The notes beneath the pieces were generated by a model, which did not search any database, was not told where the DNA came from, and saw only the letters and a list, made by a program, of their open reading frames with translations. From Caldilineaceae bacterium (GTDB lineage: Bacteria > Chloroflexota > Anaerolineae > Caldilineales > Caldilineaceae), in the NCBI GenBank assembly GCA_026708085.1, contig JAPOVP010000079.1, positions 1-64,000 of the forward strand: a stretch of 64,000 bases of DNA, written 5' to 3'. A program made the translations under genes and the position numbers. Shown here piece by piece: positions 51,905-60,870 of the stretch. Within the stretch, counting starts at the first letter, position 1. The number at the start of each line of letters is the position of its first letter.

Positions 51905-52813
51905 ATGACGGCCCAAGTGGTGGAAGGCCAACAATCCGACAGCATCTTAGTCAGCGCATGGAAAGGATTCCGTACTGCCGTGCGCCTCCTGGCCTACAAT
52001 CGGGTTGGGTTTATCGGCTTCCTCGTCGTGGTCTTTATGGTCCTGCTGTCCTACGCCGGCCCGTTGATCATCGAACTGGATACCAAGACAAAGATCGACA
52101 GGATCTACATCACGCCAACCCTTGAACATCCGTTGGGCACCGATCATCAGGGCCGCGACATCTGGTCCCAAATCGTCAACGGCGGCAAAGATGTTATCTA
52201 CGTTGCCTTTCTGGCTGCCCTGATTTCAACGGTAATCGCCGTCGTTTTTGGCACGCTTAGCGGCTTCATAGGCGGTTGGCTGGACAGCGCCATCATGTCG
52301 GTCACCGACATAATACTTACAATTCCTCAGTTCCCGCTTCTGGCGGTCCTGGCAGCCTTTATTTCCCTGAACAGCTTGACCCTGCTGGGGATCCTGATGG
52401 GTCTGCTGAACTGGCCGACGCTCTTGCGCGCTCTGCGGGCCCAGGCTCTCTCCCTCAAACAGCGAGATTTCATTGAGGCGGCCAGGGCGCTGGATCTGGG
52501 CGTTATGCATATCGTCCTGCGCGAAATGGTCCCCAACATGATGCCCTACATTGTAGTCAGCTTCGCCCTGGGCATGACCTTTGCCGTCTACCAGCAGGCG
52601 GGGCTTGTCTTCCTCGGCCTGGTGCCGATAACCGCTGGCAACTGGAGCGTGATGATTCAGTTGGCGTGGGTACGAGGAGCGATCTTCTACAAAGACAGTG
52701 TCTGGTACATTATGGCGCCGATCGTCGCCATCGCGATTCTTCAGCTGGCTATCATTTCCATGACCCGCTCGCTTGAGCTCGTATTTAATCCTAGACTGCG
52801 AGCCAGCGAGTAG
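51905..52813 (+). CDS. peptide-type ABC transporter permease, DppC/OppC family
   Basis: 302 aa. Standard DppC features: N-terminal helix FIGFLVVVFMVLLSYAGPLI, HPLGTDHQGRDIWSQIVNGG, first-loop GTLSGFIGGWLDSAIMSVTD and an EAA loop in IEAARALDLGVMHIVLREMV. About six helices. Starts 46 nt after the DppB-like gene, with AGGAG about 8 nt before the ATG. Second pore subunit. Confidence 0.93.
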   Translation: MTAQVVEGQQSDSILVSAWKGFRTAVRLLAYNRVGFIGFLVVVFMVLLSYAGPLIIELDTKTKIDRIYITPTLEHPLGTDHQGRDIWSQIVNGGKDVIYVAFLAALISTVIAVVFGTLSGFIGGWLDSAIMSVTDIILTIPQFPLLAVLAAFISLNSLTLLGILMGLLNWPTLLRALRAQALSLKQRDFIEAARALDLGVMHIVLREMVPNMMPYIVVSFALGMTFAVYQQAGLVFLGLVPITAGNWSVMIQLAWVRGAIFYKDSVWYIMAPIVAIAILQLAIISMTRSLELVFNPRLRASE

Positions 52814-52834
52814 GCATCTGTTCACTGTATATAT

Positions 52835-53932
52835 ATGAGTCAGACTACTGATCTCTCCTGGCATCAGGAAATCGAAGAAAACGGCAGCCAGCCCCCGCTG
52901 AGCCTGCAGAACGTTCACGTCAGCTATCGCACACGCAAGGGCAGCGTCCAGGCGGTCAGAGGTGTCTCCCTCGACTTGCAAGCAGGCGAAAGCCTGGCTC
53001 TGATCGGAGAAAGCGGCTCCGGCAAGACGACCTTGGGGCTGGGAATCGTACGTCTCCTGGTCGAAACCGCGGAAGTCAACCCGGGCAGGATTATCTATCG
53101 CCGCGACGGCCGTGAGTTGGATGTGCTTTCCCTTGCTGAAGGTCCGCTGCGCGAGTTTCGTTGGCGCGACTGCGCCATGGTCTTCCAGTCTGCGCTCAAC
53201 GCGTTCAATCCCGTGCTGAAGGTTTGGGACCAGGTTTGGGATACGGCGAAGGCCCATAGGTGGAACAATCGCGAGGAGGTTCGCGAGCGGTTTCTTGATC
53301 TCCTTCGCTTTGTTCAGTTGGACCCTGACCGTGTAATCAACTCCTATGCCCACGAGTTGAGCGGGGGTATGCGCCAGCGAACGCTTCTGGCCATATCACT
53401 TCTGTTGGACCCGCAGATTCTGATTCTGGACGAGCCGACAACCGCTCTGGACATCCTCACGCAGAGGACGATCATCGATCTGCTGCGGCGGCTGAAAGAA
53501 GACCTGCACTTTACCATGCTCTTCATCTCACACGACCTTGCCATCGCCGCTGAGCTGGCGGACAGAGTTGCGACGATGTACGCCGGGCAGGTCGTCGAAC
53601 TGGGGCCGGTCGAGGACATCTTCTATCGCCCGCGTCATCCCTACTCGTTGGGTCTGATCCGGGCCGTGCCGACCGTAACCGGCGGTTTTGAGGAACTCTC
53701 CTCGATACCCGGTTCTCCTCCCGACCTGATCAATTTGCCGACCGGTTGCAAATTCCATCCACGCTGCCCCTTTGCCAGCGAACGCTGCAGCAGCGAAGAG
53801 CCCGAGCTGGAACGGGTCGGCGACAATCACTACGCGGCCTGCTGGCACACTGATGCAGTGCAGGAGGACATCGAGCGCAGCGGGCTGAGAGGCAAGAGGA
53901 GTACGCAAAGGGAACGTGCTCCCGGCCAGTAA
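52835..53932 (+). CDS. peptide-type ABC transporter ATPase, DppD/OppD family
   Basis: 365 aa. Walker A GESGSGKTTLGLG, signature LSGGMRQRTLLAISL, Walker B ILILDEPTTALDI and switch SHDLAIAAE. The C-terminal oligo_HPY region has the Cys residues LPTGCKFHPRCPFASERCSS, which in DppD/OppD proteins can bind an Fe-S cluster. No Shine-Dalgarno precedes the ATG (a TATATAT run sits there), so translation may depend on coupling to the upstream gene 21 nt away. The last 17 nt overlap a possible longer start of the next gene. Confidence 0.93.
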   Translation: MSQTTDLSWHQEIEENGSQPPLSLQNVHVSYRTRKGSVQAVRGVSLDLQAGESLALIGESGSGKTTLGLGIVRLLVETAEVNPGRIIYRRDGRELDVLSLAEGPLREFRWRDCAMVFQSALNAFNPVLKVWDQVWDTAKAHRWNNREEVRERFLDLLRFVQLDPDRVINSYAHELSGGMRQRTLLAISLLLDPQILILDEPTTALDILTQRTIIDLLRRLKEDLHFTMLFISHDLAIAAELADRVATMYAGQVVELGPVEDIFYRPRHPYSLGLIRAVPTVTGGFEELSSIPGSPPDLINLPTGCKFHPRCPFASERCSSEEPELERVGDNHYAACWHTDAVQEDIERSGLRGKRSTQRERAPGQ

Positions 53933-53975
53933 CCCCGTACGGAGACAGGGGGGCGGCCAGTGGAGGCCGCACGAG

Positions 53976-55004
53976 ATGACGCCGATTCTTGAACTACGGA
54001 ATGTAACGAAATATTTTGGCAGCGGCCGCGAGCGCGTGACGGCCGTTGACTCGATCTCCCTGGACATTGAACCTGGCGAAATCGTTTGCCTCGTCGGTGA
54101 AAGCGGTTGTGGCAAGAGCACCACCGGCCGCATGGTTGTCGGCCTCCTGCCGCCGTCCGAGGGGCAGATTCTTTACCAGGGCCAGGATATTGCGTCAATG
54201 GAAAAGGCCGACTATCAGCAGTACAGGCGCGCAGTCCAGATCATCCATCAGGATCCCTACGCCTCGCTTAATCCAACCCAGACCGTGCGCCAGATGATCA
54301 CCACCCCCCTCTTGCGCCACCAAACGCAGGCAACAGGTCAGAATGGAGCGAGCGCTGGACGGAGAGGTCGACGTCGCGACGCGGGGCGGCGGGCTGCCGA
54401 ACTGTTGGAAATCGTTGATCTGACGCCGGTATCGGACTTTCTCGACAAGTATCCTCACCAGCTCAGCGGTGGTCAGCGTCAGCGCGTATCGGTAGCCAGA
54501 GCCTTGACCGTGGAGCCGAAATTCATCGTCGCCGACGAAGCCGTCTCAATGGTGGATGTGTCGATTCGAGTGAGCCTGCTCAACATGCTCTACCGGCTCA
54601 AAGACGAGTTCGACGTAACCTTTCTCTTCATCACGCACGACCTGGCGCTGGCGAAATACTTTGCCTGGGAAGGGCGAATCACTGTCATGTACCTGGGCCG
54701 CATAGTGGAAGAAGGACCGACGCCCCGTCTTATCACCGACTCGCGCCACCCCTATACGCAGGCGCTTCTGGGGGCGGTTCCCGAAGCCGATCCGGAGTTG
54801 GCAAAGAAGAAAGTCCACATTGAACTGCGCAGCGCAGAGATTCCCAGCCTTTTGAATCTACCTACAGGTTGTTCCTTTCATCCGCGCTGCCCATACTTTG
54901 TGCCGGGGGAATGCGACTTGGCTGTCCCCGGACTGGAACGAATCTCAGACGGGGGCAGTGTAGCCTGCCCCGTTCGCATGGCGGAGCCGAGTCAGATTGT
55001 TTGA
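53976..55004 (+). CDS. peptide-type ABC transporter ATPase, DppF/OppF family
   Basis: 342 aa. Walker A GESGCGKSTTGRM, signature LSGGQRQRVSVARAL, Walker B region reads FIVADEAVSMVDVS where most homologues have DEPVSALDVS, so the Pro and the D-loop Ala-Leu are altered. C-terminal LPTGCSFHPRCPYFVPGEC. An Arg/Gly-rich insert (GRRGRRRDAGRR, about residues 128-140) precedes the signature. ATG 53976 chosen, with GTGGAGG about 10 nt upstream; a start at 53916 would overlap the preceding gene. Its 3' part is the source of the duplicated fragment at 57263. Confidence 0.9.
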   Translation: MTPILELRNVTKYFGSGRERVTAVDSISLDIEPGEIVCLVGESGCGKSTTGRMVVGLLPPSEGQILYQGQDIASMEKADYQQYRRAVQIIHQDPYASLNPTQTVRQMITTPLLRHQTQATGQNGASAGRRGRRRDAGRRAAELLEIVDLTPVSDFLDKYPHQLSGGQRQRVSVARALTVEPKFIVADEAVSMVDVSIRVSLLNMLYRLKDEFDVTFLFITHDLALAKYFAWEGRITVMYLGRIVEEGPTPRLITDSRHPYTQALLGAVPEADPELAKKKVHIELRSAEIPSLLNLPTGCSFHPRCPYFVPGECDLAVPGLERISDGGSVACPVRMAEPSQIV

Positions 55005-55062
55005 AGGAAGAACTGTCGCCGGTCCGCCCCGCTATGGGGGGCAATGGCTCAGGAGGAAAGAC

Positions 55063-55254
55063 ATGGAACCCTTCCTTGGTAGAGCGGCATTTCACATCGG
55101 GTTCTAATCGGCCTTAGTTGCCGGCGCGCTCCTGTTCTTCCTTAAGAAAGGGACCGCCGCATGCGTTATCGCTCAGTTGACATTGGCTGTCGGGCTCATC
55201 TATTTGGTTCTGGAAGTGATTCTTGTGTACTGGGGAAAACCGAGAGAGCAGTGA
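55063..55254 (+). pseudogene. broken copy of the 63-codon membrane protein gene (nonsense codon)
   Basis: Same reading frame, length (63 codons) and placement as the intact gene at 57457-57648. It starts ATG after a strong AGGAGG, encodes MEPFLGRAAFHIGF, then has TAA at 55105-55107 where the intact copy has TAC. The remaining 48 codons stay open to a TGA at the same place and still encode two hydrophobic segments. So a single C-to-A change inactivates copy 1. A sequencing error or readthrough cannot be ruled out. Confidence 0.75.
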
Positions 55255-55352
55255 TCCTCGTAAGCATGCGTTCTGCTGGTGCCACAGCGCACCGCCACGC
55301 TCACTGCCACTCCTACTCCTCTACACTTCTAGCATCCCAAGGAGGATACAGA

Positions 55353-57176
55353 ATGAACCGTAGATTCTTGCTTGCCTTTGCGCTGATCGCTGCGCTTGTC
55401 ATCAGCGCCTGCGGCGCACCGGCCGCCGACATGGGCGGCGGCGAGGCGGCTCCGGCCGCTGCGGAGGAAGAAACGGCTCCAGCGGGAACAGGTGTAGCCG
55501 AATTCCATCCGGCTTGGCCCTATGCGCCTCCCCCTACAGGCCACTTCAACACCTGGGTTACCAACGGCATGACCTTGGGTATCTACCGCGCCCTGATGGA
55601 ACCGCCTTTGTTCATGTTCCTTTGGGCCGACGGAAGCTGGATGCCGGTCGCCGGTGAGTCCTGGGAATGGGTAGACGATGTCACCTTGCGCGTCAGTCTG
55701 ATTCAGGGCGCGCAATGGAGCGACGGCAGCGACTTCACTTCGCAGGACGTCGTCGATACGCTCTCCATCTCCCGTCTGCTCAGTCAGACTGTCTGGCGTT
55801 TCCTGGATGACGTACAGGCCGTGGATGACCATACCGTCGACTTCATTCTCAGTGGCCCGTCGACAACCGTGCCCCGCCGTGTGCTGCGCGAGGTACATAT
55901 TACCGCCTCCTCGGTCTACGGCGACTTTGCCCAGCGCACCCGCGATCTGGTCGAGGCCGGCATGACCAACGAGGACGACAACTGGAAGCAGCTGCTGCAG
56001 GAGTTCAATGAGCTCCGCCCGGACGAAATGGTTGTCTTGGGGCCGTATGCGATCGACCCCGCCAGCATCACCGAGTCCCAGATGATTCTCAACAAGGTTG
56101 AGACCTCCTACTGGGCTGACACTGTGCGCTTCGACCGCATGGTCAACTACAACGGTGAGACGCCGGTAGTTACTCCGCTCGTCCTCTCCGGCGACGTCGA
56201 CTATGCTACGCACGGCTTCCCGCCGGCCACAGAGCGCGAGTTCATTTCTCTGGGCTACCGCATCATCCGCCCTCCGATCTATGCCGGCCCGGCACTCTAC
56301 TTCAACCACACAATTCATCCTTTCCAGATGAAGGAAGTTCGGCAGGCCCTGGCTTATGCCATCAACTTTGAAGAGAATGCCTTCATATCCCTGGCCGAGT
56401 CCGGTGTGGCCCAGGCCTGCATGTGCGGCTTCTCCGACAATATGACGCCCCTGTGGTTGAGTGATGACACGCGCGCCAATCTGAACCCGTACAGCCAGGA
56501 TCTGGAGAAGGCGGAAGAGCTATTGCTCGAAATCGGTTTCACTCGCGCCGACGACGGTGTTTGGTTGGACGACACCGGCGCCCGCATGGAGTGGGAGTTG
56601 ACCGCGCCGACCGAATATGCCGACTGGTCTGCCGCAGCCGAAAACGCGGCCGAGCAGTTGACCGCTTTCGGCTTCAAGACCAGCTTCCGCGGCGTAAACT
56701 TCCAGCAGCATCCGATCGACATCAACGAAGGCAAGTTCCAATTGGCGATTCGTGGCTGGGGGGCAGGCAACCCTCACCCGTCCTTCTCCTACGAGAATGA
56801 CTTCAGCACGCACAATGCCGCCGCCACGGGCGTAGGCGCATCGGGCGCCGGCAGCATCGAGCTCCCGGGCATGTCCTTCGACCTGAACGTCAGTACAGAC
56901 AGCGTCGGCGACGTCGACCTGTGGGCTCTCACCAAGGAGGCCGGGTCCGGCGTTGACGCCGCTAAGCAAATCGCGGCGCTGGACAAGATCGCAATGGCCT
57001 ACAACGAACTGCTGCCTCAGATTCCCCTGTGGGAGAAATATGGCAACAACCCGGTACCCAGCCGTTTTGCCAGCGGATGGCTGCCGGAGGGCGACCCGAT
57101 TTACCTCAATAGCCCTTACGGTGACTCCTTCGTCGTCATCCAGATTCTGACCGGACAGCTTGGTCCGGCGGAATAG
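55353..57176 (+). CDS. peptide-type ABC transporter substrate-binding lipoprotein (copy 1)
   Basis: 607 aa, SBP family 5. Signal peptide with lipobox: hydrophobic core FLLAFALIAALVIS and ISAC with the lipidated Cys at about residue 20, then an Ala/Glu-rich linker. SBP_bac_5 features include EWVDDVTLRVSLIQGAQWSD, DFTSQDVVDTLS and VRQALAYAINFEENAF. AAGGAGG lies about 8 nt before ATG 55353; a longer frame from 55161 is not supported. By hand count about 40 of 607 residues differ from copy 2 (roughly 93% identity). It delivers peptides or a similar substrate to the 50776-55004 transporter. Confidence 0.93.
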   Translation: MNRRFLLAFALIAALVISACGAPAADMGGGEAAPAAAEEETAPAGTGVAEFHPAWPYAPPPTGHFNTWVTNGMTLGIYRALMEPPLFMFLWADGSWMPVAGESWEWVDDVTLRVSLIQGAQWSDGSDFTSQDVVDTLSISRLLSQTVWRFLDDVQAVDDHTVDFILSGPSTTVPRRVLREVHITASSVYGDFAQRTRDLVEAGMTNEDDNWKQLLQEFNELRPDEMVVLGPYAIDPASITESQMILNKVETSYWADTVRFDRMVNYNGETPVVTPLVLSGDVDYATHGFPPATEREFISLGYRIIRPPIYAGPALYFNHTIHPFQMKEVRQALAYAINFEENAFISLAESGVAQACMCGFSDNMTPLWLSDDTRANLNPYSQDLEKAEELLLEIGFTRADDGVWLDDTGARMEWELTAPTEYADWSAAAENAAEQLTAFGFKTSFRGVNFQQHPIDINEGKFQLAIRGWGAGNPHPSFSYENDFSTHNAAATGVGASGAGSIELPGMSFDLNVSTDSVGDVDLWALTKEAGSGVDAAKQIAALDKIAMAYNELLPQIPLWEKYGNNPVPSRFASGWLPEGDPIYLNSPYGDSFVVIQILTGQLGPAE

Positions 57177-57226
57177 GTGATACGGCAAAGTTTGTCTTGC
57201 GGTAAGACAAGGGTAGTTAGGGCCGC
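57177..57226 (+). repeat. duplicated 3' flank of the binding-protein gene
   Basis: The ~50 bases after copy 1 match those after copy 2 (59571-59620): GTGATACGG/GCGATACGG, then a shared GTAGTTAGGGCCG. In copy 2 GGGCCG begins a terminator hairpin, but here the match stops inside its left arm and ATPase-like sequence follows. This marks the duplication junction and the loss of the terminator between the two copies. Confidence 0.7.
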
Positions 57227-57262
57227 CCCAGAGGTTGCGGCAGAAGAGGCAGGCGAAGGGAT

Positions 57263-57450
57263 GTGGAGAAGAGGTCTGCCGAACTGTTGGATATCGTCGA
57301 GCTGGCGCCGGCATCGGACTTTCTCGACAAGTACCCTCACCGGCTGAGCGGTGGTCTGCGTCAGCGCGTTTCAATAGCATGGGCATTGACGGTGGAGCCG
57401 AAGTTCACCGTCGCCCGCCCGCCGAGTCATGGGGTTAAAGGCACAGCAGG
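57263..57450 (+). pseudogene. remnant of a DppF/OppF-type ATPase gene
   Basis: The translation SAELLDIVELAPASDFLDKY then PHRLSGGLRQRVSIAWALTV matches the ATPase gene at 53976, residues about 137-185 (LSGGQRQRVSVARALTVEPKF), then loses homology at VARPPSHG just before Walker B. The rest of the ATPase (Walker B, switch, C-terminus) is deleted, and the 3' end joins directly to the leader of the 63-aa gene. There is no N-terminal half or Walker A. Clearly a decayed duplicate. Confidence 0.85.
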
Positions 57451-57456
57451 AAAAAC

Positions 57457-57648
57457 ATGGATCCATTTCTTGGTAGGGCGGCCTTTCACATCGGGTTCTA
57501 CATTGCCTTCGTAGCCGGCGCCCTTCTGCTTATCCTGAAAAAGGGGACCGCCGAATACGTTATTACCCAGTTCACTCTGGGCGTCGGGCTCGTATATCTG
57601 TTGTTGGTAGTAATTCTTGTGCAGTGGGGAAAGCGGAGAGAGCAGTGA
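57457..57648 (+). CDS. 63-aa two-helix membrane protein (intact copy)
   Basis: 63 aa. A short amphipathic N-terminus (MDPFLGRAAF) precedes two hydrophobic helices (HIGFYIAFVAGALLLIL and TLGVGLVYLLLVVILVQW) split by a basic loop with a Lys-Lys pair, and a basic tail KRREQ. No known family. It sits between the ATPase remnant and binding-protein copy 2; the same gene, broken, sits between the intact ATPase and binding-protein copy 1. This fixed place in the unit suggests it was part of the ancestral operon, perhaps as an accessory transporter protein. AGGA lies 6-7 nt upstream, weaker than in the broken copy. Confidence 0.7.
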   Translation: MDPFLGRAAFHIGFYIAFVAGALLLILKKGTAEYVITQFTLGVGLVYLLLVVILVQWGKRREQ

Positions 57649-57746
57649 TCCGCGTAAGCATGCGCTCTGCAGGTGCCACAGCGCGCGGTCGCGCTCACTA
57701 TCGCTCCTACTCCTCAGAAACTCAAATATCCTAAGGAGGATACAGA

Positions 57747-59570
57747 ATGAACCGAAGATTTTGGCTGGTTATTGCTCTGATCGCGGCCTTGGCCATCAGC
57801 GCGTGCGGCGCGCCGGCGGCCGATATGGGCGGCGGCGAGGCGGCTCCGGCCGCTGCGGAGGAAGAGGCTGCTCCGGCCGGAACCGGCGTAGCTGAGTTCC
57901 ATCCGGCCTGGCCCTACGCGCCGCCCCCCACGGGCCACTTCAACACCTGGGTCACGAACGGAATGACCCTGGGCATCTACCGCGCCCTGATGGAACCGCC
58001 GTTGTTCATGTTCTTGTGGGCCGACGGCAGCTGGCTGCCGGTGGCCGGTGAGGACTGGGAGTGGGTCGATGACGTCACCTTGCGCGTCAATCTGATCCAG
58101 GGCGCGAGCTGGAGTGACGGCAGCGCCTTCACTTCGCAGGACGTTGTCGATACATTCTCCATCTCCCGTCTGCTCAGCCAGACGGTCTGGCGCTTCCTCG
58201 ACGACGTGCAGGCCGTTGACGATCACACCGTCGACTTCGTCCTCAGCGGTCCGTCCACCACCGTCCCCCGCCGTGTACTGCGCGAGGTGCACATCACGGC
58301 CTCCTCAGTCTATGGCGACTTCGCCCAGCGCACCCGCGATCTGGTCGAGGGCGGCATGACCAATGAGGACGACGAATGGAAGCAGTTGTTGCAGGAGTTC
58401 AACGAGTTGCGCCCGGACGAAATGGTCGTCTTGGGGCCGTACGCGATCGACCCTGCCAGCATCACCGAGTCCCAGATGATTCTCAACAAGGTCGAGACTT
58501 CCTTCTGGGCCGACACCGTGCGCTTCGACCGCATGCTCAACTACAACGGTGAGACGCCGGTGGTTACGCCGCTCGTCCTTTCTGGCGACGTCGACTATGC
58601 TACGCACGGATTCCCGCCAGCCACAGAGCGCGAGTTCATCTCTCTGGGCTACCGCATCATCCGCGCTCCGATCTACGGCGGCCCGGCACTCTATTTCAAC
58701 CACACCATCTATCCCTTCAACGTAAAAGAAGTGCGTCAGGCCCTGGCCTACGCCATCAACTTTGAAGAGAACGCCTATATCTCGCTGGCCGAATCGGGTG
58801 TGGCGCAGGAGTGCATGTGCGGCTTCTCGGACAACATTACGCCTCTGTGGCTGAGTGACGATGCGCGCGCCAGCTTGGATCCGTACAGCCAGGATCTGGA
58901 GAAGGCGGAGCAGATGTTGCTCGACATCGGTTTCACTCGCGCCGACGACGGTGTCTGGGTTGACGACACCGGCGCCCGCATGGAGTGGGAGCTGACCGCA
59001 CCGGCAGAGTACGCCGACTGGTCTGCCGCAGCTGAAAACGTGGCCGAGCAGTTGACTGCCTTCGGATTCCAGACCAGCTTCCGAGGTGTCAACTTCCAGC
59101 AGCATCCGATCGACGTGAATGAGGGCAAATTCCAGTTGGCGATTCGCGGCTGGGGCGCTGGCAACCCGCACCCGTCCTTCTCCTATGAGAATGACTTCAG
59201 CACGCACAACGCCGCCGCCACGGGTGTAGGCGCGTCGGGCGCCGGTAGCATCGAACTGCCCGGCATGTCCTTCGACCTGAACGTCAGCACCGACAGCGTT
59301 GGCGATGTCGACCTGTGGGCGCTGACCAAGGAGGCCGGCTCAGGTGGTGACGCCGCCATGCAGATTGCGGCGCTCGACAAGATCGCTATGGCCTATAACG
59401 AACTGCTGCCGCAGATTCCTCTGTGGGAGCGCTACGGCAACAACCCGGTGCCCAGCCGCTTTGCCAGTGGTTGGCTGCCCGAAGGCGACCCGATCTACGT
59501 CAACAGCCCTTACGCCGACTCCTTCGTCGTAATTCAGATTCTGACCGGACAGTTAGGCCCGGCGGAATAG
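57747..59570 (+). CDS. peptide-type ABC transporter substrate-binding lipoprotein (copy 2)
   Basis: 607 aa, same length as copy 1. Lipobox ISAC preceded by FWLVIALIAALA. The same AAGGAGGATACAGA leader precedes the ATG. Differences from copy 1 are scattered, with notable changes in the ligand-binding lobes (for example Q to S in GASWSDGSAF, F to Y near INFEENAY, HPFQM to YPFNV), so ligand range may have drifted. Followed by a clear terminator at 59613. SBP family 5; probable ligand is a peptide or similar. Confidence 0.93.
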   Translation: MNRRFWLVIALIAALAISACGAPAADMGGGEAAPAAAEEEAAPAGTGVAEFHPAWPYAPPPTGHFNTWVTNGMTLGIYRALMEPPLFMFLWADGSWLPVAGEDWEWVDDVTLRVNLIQGASWSDGSAFTSQDVVDTFSISRLLSQTVWRFLDDVQAVDDHTVDFVLSGPSTTVPRRVLREVHITASSVYGDFAQRTRDLVEGGMTNEDDEWKQLLQEFNELRPDEMVVLGPYAIDPASITESQMILNKVETSFWADTVRFDRMLNYNGETPVVTPLVLSGDVDYATHGFPPATEREFISLGYRIIRAPIYGGPALYFNHTIYPFNVKEVRQALAYAINFEENAYISLAESGVAQECMCGFSDNITPLWLSDDARASLDPYSQDLEKAEQMLLDIGFTRADDGVWVDDTGARMEWELTAPAEYADWSAAAENVAEQLTAFGFQTSFRGVNFQQHPIDVNEGKFQLAIRGWGAGNPHPSFSYENDFSTHNAAATGVGASGAGSIELPGMSFDLNVSTDSVGDVDLWALTKEAGSGGDAAMQIAALDKIAMAYNELLPQIPLWERYGNNPVPSRFASGWLPEGDPIYVNSPYADSFVVIQILTGQLGPAE

Positions 59571-59612
59571 GCGATACGGCAGAGCTGGTTTTGTGGTAGA
59601 ATAAGTGTAGTT

Positions 59613-59638
59613 AGGGCCGGCACCCCTGTGTCGGCCCT
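59613..59638 (+). terminator. intrinsic terminator after the binding-protein copy 2
   Basis: AGGGCCGGCAC-CCCT-GTGTCGGCCCT: an 11-bp stem with one G.T pair and a 4-nt loop, followed by ATTCTTTC. It probably ends the whole 50776-59570 transcript. The equivalent position after copy 1 keeps only the left arm. Confidence 0.75.
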
Positions 59639-59717
59639 ATTCTTTCAACACCGGCGCACGGTCAGGCCCGCCGACAAGAAAACCGGATACAACGCCTGCG
59701 CCACGAGGGAGAACAGT

Positions 59718-60557
59718 ATGAACACAGATTTGACCCAGGACCAGATCGACTCCTATCGGCAAAACGGGTTCGTGGTCCTTCACGACTTCCTCACGCCAGA
59801 GGAATTGGAGACCTGGCGGCAGGCGGTTGACGGGGCCGTGCGTCAACGTGGAAAGCAGAAGATGTTCAATAAGGAAGTGGACGAAGACCAGGAAGAAACT
59901 TACTACGACTTCGTCTTTGTTCAGCGTATCAACCTGTGGCAGGACAGTCTGGACGTTCGGCGGCTGATTCTGGACCCCCGTCTGGGCAGGATGGCCTCAG
60001 ATCTGGCCGGGGTGGAAGGCGTACGCATCTGGCATGACCAGGCGTTGATCAAGCAGCCGTGGGCCAACCCCACCGGCTGGCATCTCGACAATCCATACTG
60101 GTCCTACTCGTCCCGCAAGACGCTCAGTCTCTGGGTCGCTCTCGACGACGCCACGCTGCAGAACGGCTGCCTCTACTTCCTGCCCGGCAGCCACAAGACA
60201 GCCACTTACGACAACGCCGGCATCGGCGAAAACATCGGCGACATCTTTCGCGTCTACCCGCAGTGGCAAGACATCATGGCGGCCCCCGCCGAGATGAAAG
60301 CCGGTTCCGCCTCCTTTCACAACGGACTCATCGCCCACGGCGCCGGTGCCAACATGACCCCGGGCTGGCGGCGGGCCATGACCTGCGGCTTCATGCCCGA
60401 CGGCTGCACCTTCAACGGCAAACAGAACATCCTCAATGATGAACAGTTCGCCAGCTATGAGATTGGCGACCTGCTCGACGACGACCGGCAGAACCCCCTC
60501 ATCTTCCATCGCTCCAAGCCCTATGAGGAGAAACTGGCCGAACGATTCGCTCAGTGA
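59718..60557 (+). CDS. phytanoyl-CoA dioxygenase (PhyH) family protein, copy A
   Basis: 279 aa Fe(II)/2-oxoglutarate dioxygenase fold. Metal triad H122-x-D124 (GWHLDNPYW) and distal His207 (LIAHGAGANM); Arg218/219 (WRRAMT) should bind 2-oxoglutarate. LSLWVALDDATLQNGCLYFL and PGSHK are typical of PhyH relatives. No signal peptide. The substrate cannot be predicted; the family includes ectoine, mitomycin and phytanoyl hydroxylases. GAGGGAGA precedes ATG 59718. A related gene lies at 62269. Confidence 0.9.
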   Translation: MNTDLTQDQIDSYRQNGFVVLHDFLTPEELETWRQAVDGAVRQRGKQKMFNKEVDEDQEETYYDFVFVQRINLWQDSLDVRRLILDPRLGRMASDLAGVEGVRIWHDQALIKQPWANPTGWHLDNPYWSYSSRKTLSLWVALDDATLQNGCLYFLPGSHKTATYDNAGIGENIGDIFRVYPQWQDIMAAPAEMKAGSASFHNGLIAHGAGANMTPGWRRAMTCGFMPDGCTFNGKQNILNDEQFASYEIGDLLDDDRQNPLIFHRSKPYEEKLAERFAQ

Positions 60558-60870
60558 TAGTAGGTTGGGAGGTACCGGTCTTGAAATCGGCCCAGCGCTG
60601 ATCATCCTTACTGCCGGTCGGTACTCACTTTCCAACTTGGTTGTAATGAACTGTCTGAGATTGATAGTGTCCGAATTCGTGGACGCATTGCTTCAAGAGT
60701 ATCTTCGTGATAGAGACGTCTTTCTCGCCGATAGAAATCTAGAGGCGTAGGAGTGCCATTGAAAGTCTGGGATTGGCTAGGATTGAATCTGCTCATACTT
60801 CGAAAGGGTCGGTGAGTTTAGGTTTGCAAAACTGATACAGAGAAATCTCCCCCCAAAAAGACGTTCTGGC

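Noticed and set aside
52226..53353. 375-codon minus-strand frame across the DppC/DppD-like genes
   Set aside because: Antisense to two clear transporter genes; composition rich in Gln/Arg/Asp with no motif.
55329..56318. 329-codon minus-strand frame, also seen at 57714-58292 and 58305-59207
   Set aside because: Antisense to both binding-protein genes; it recurs only because those genes are duplicates.
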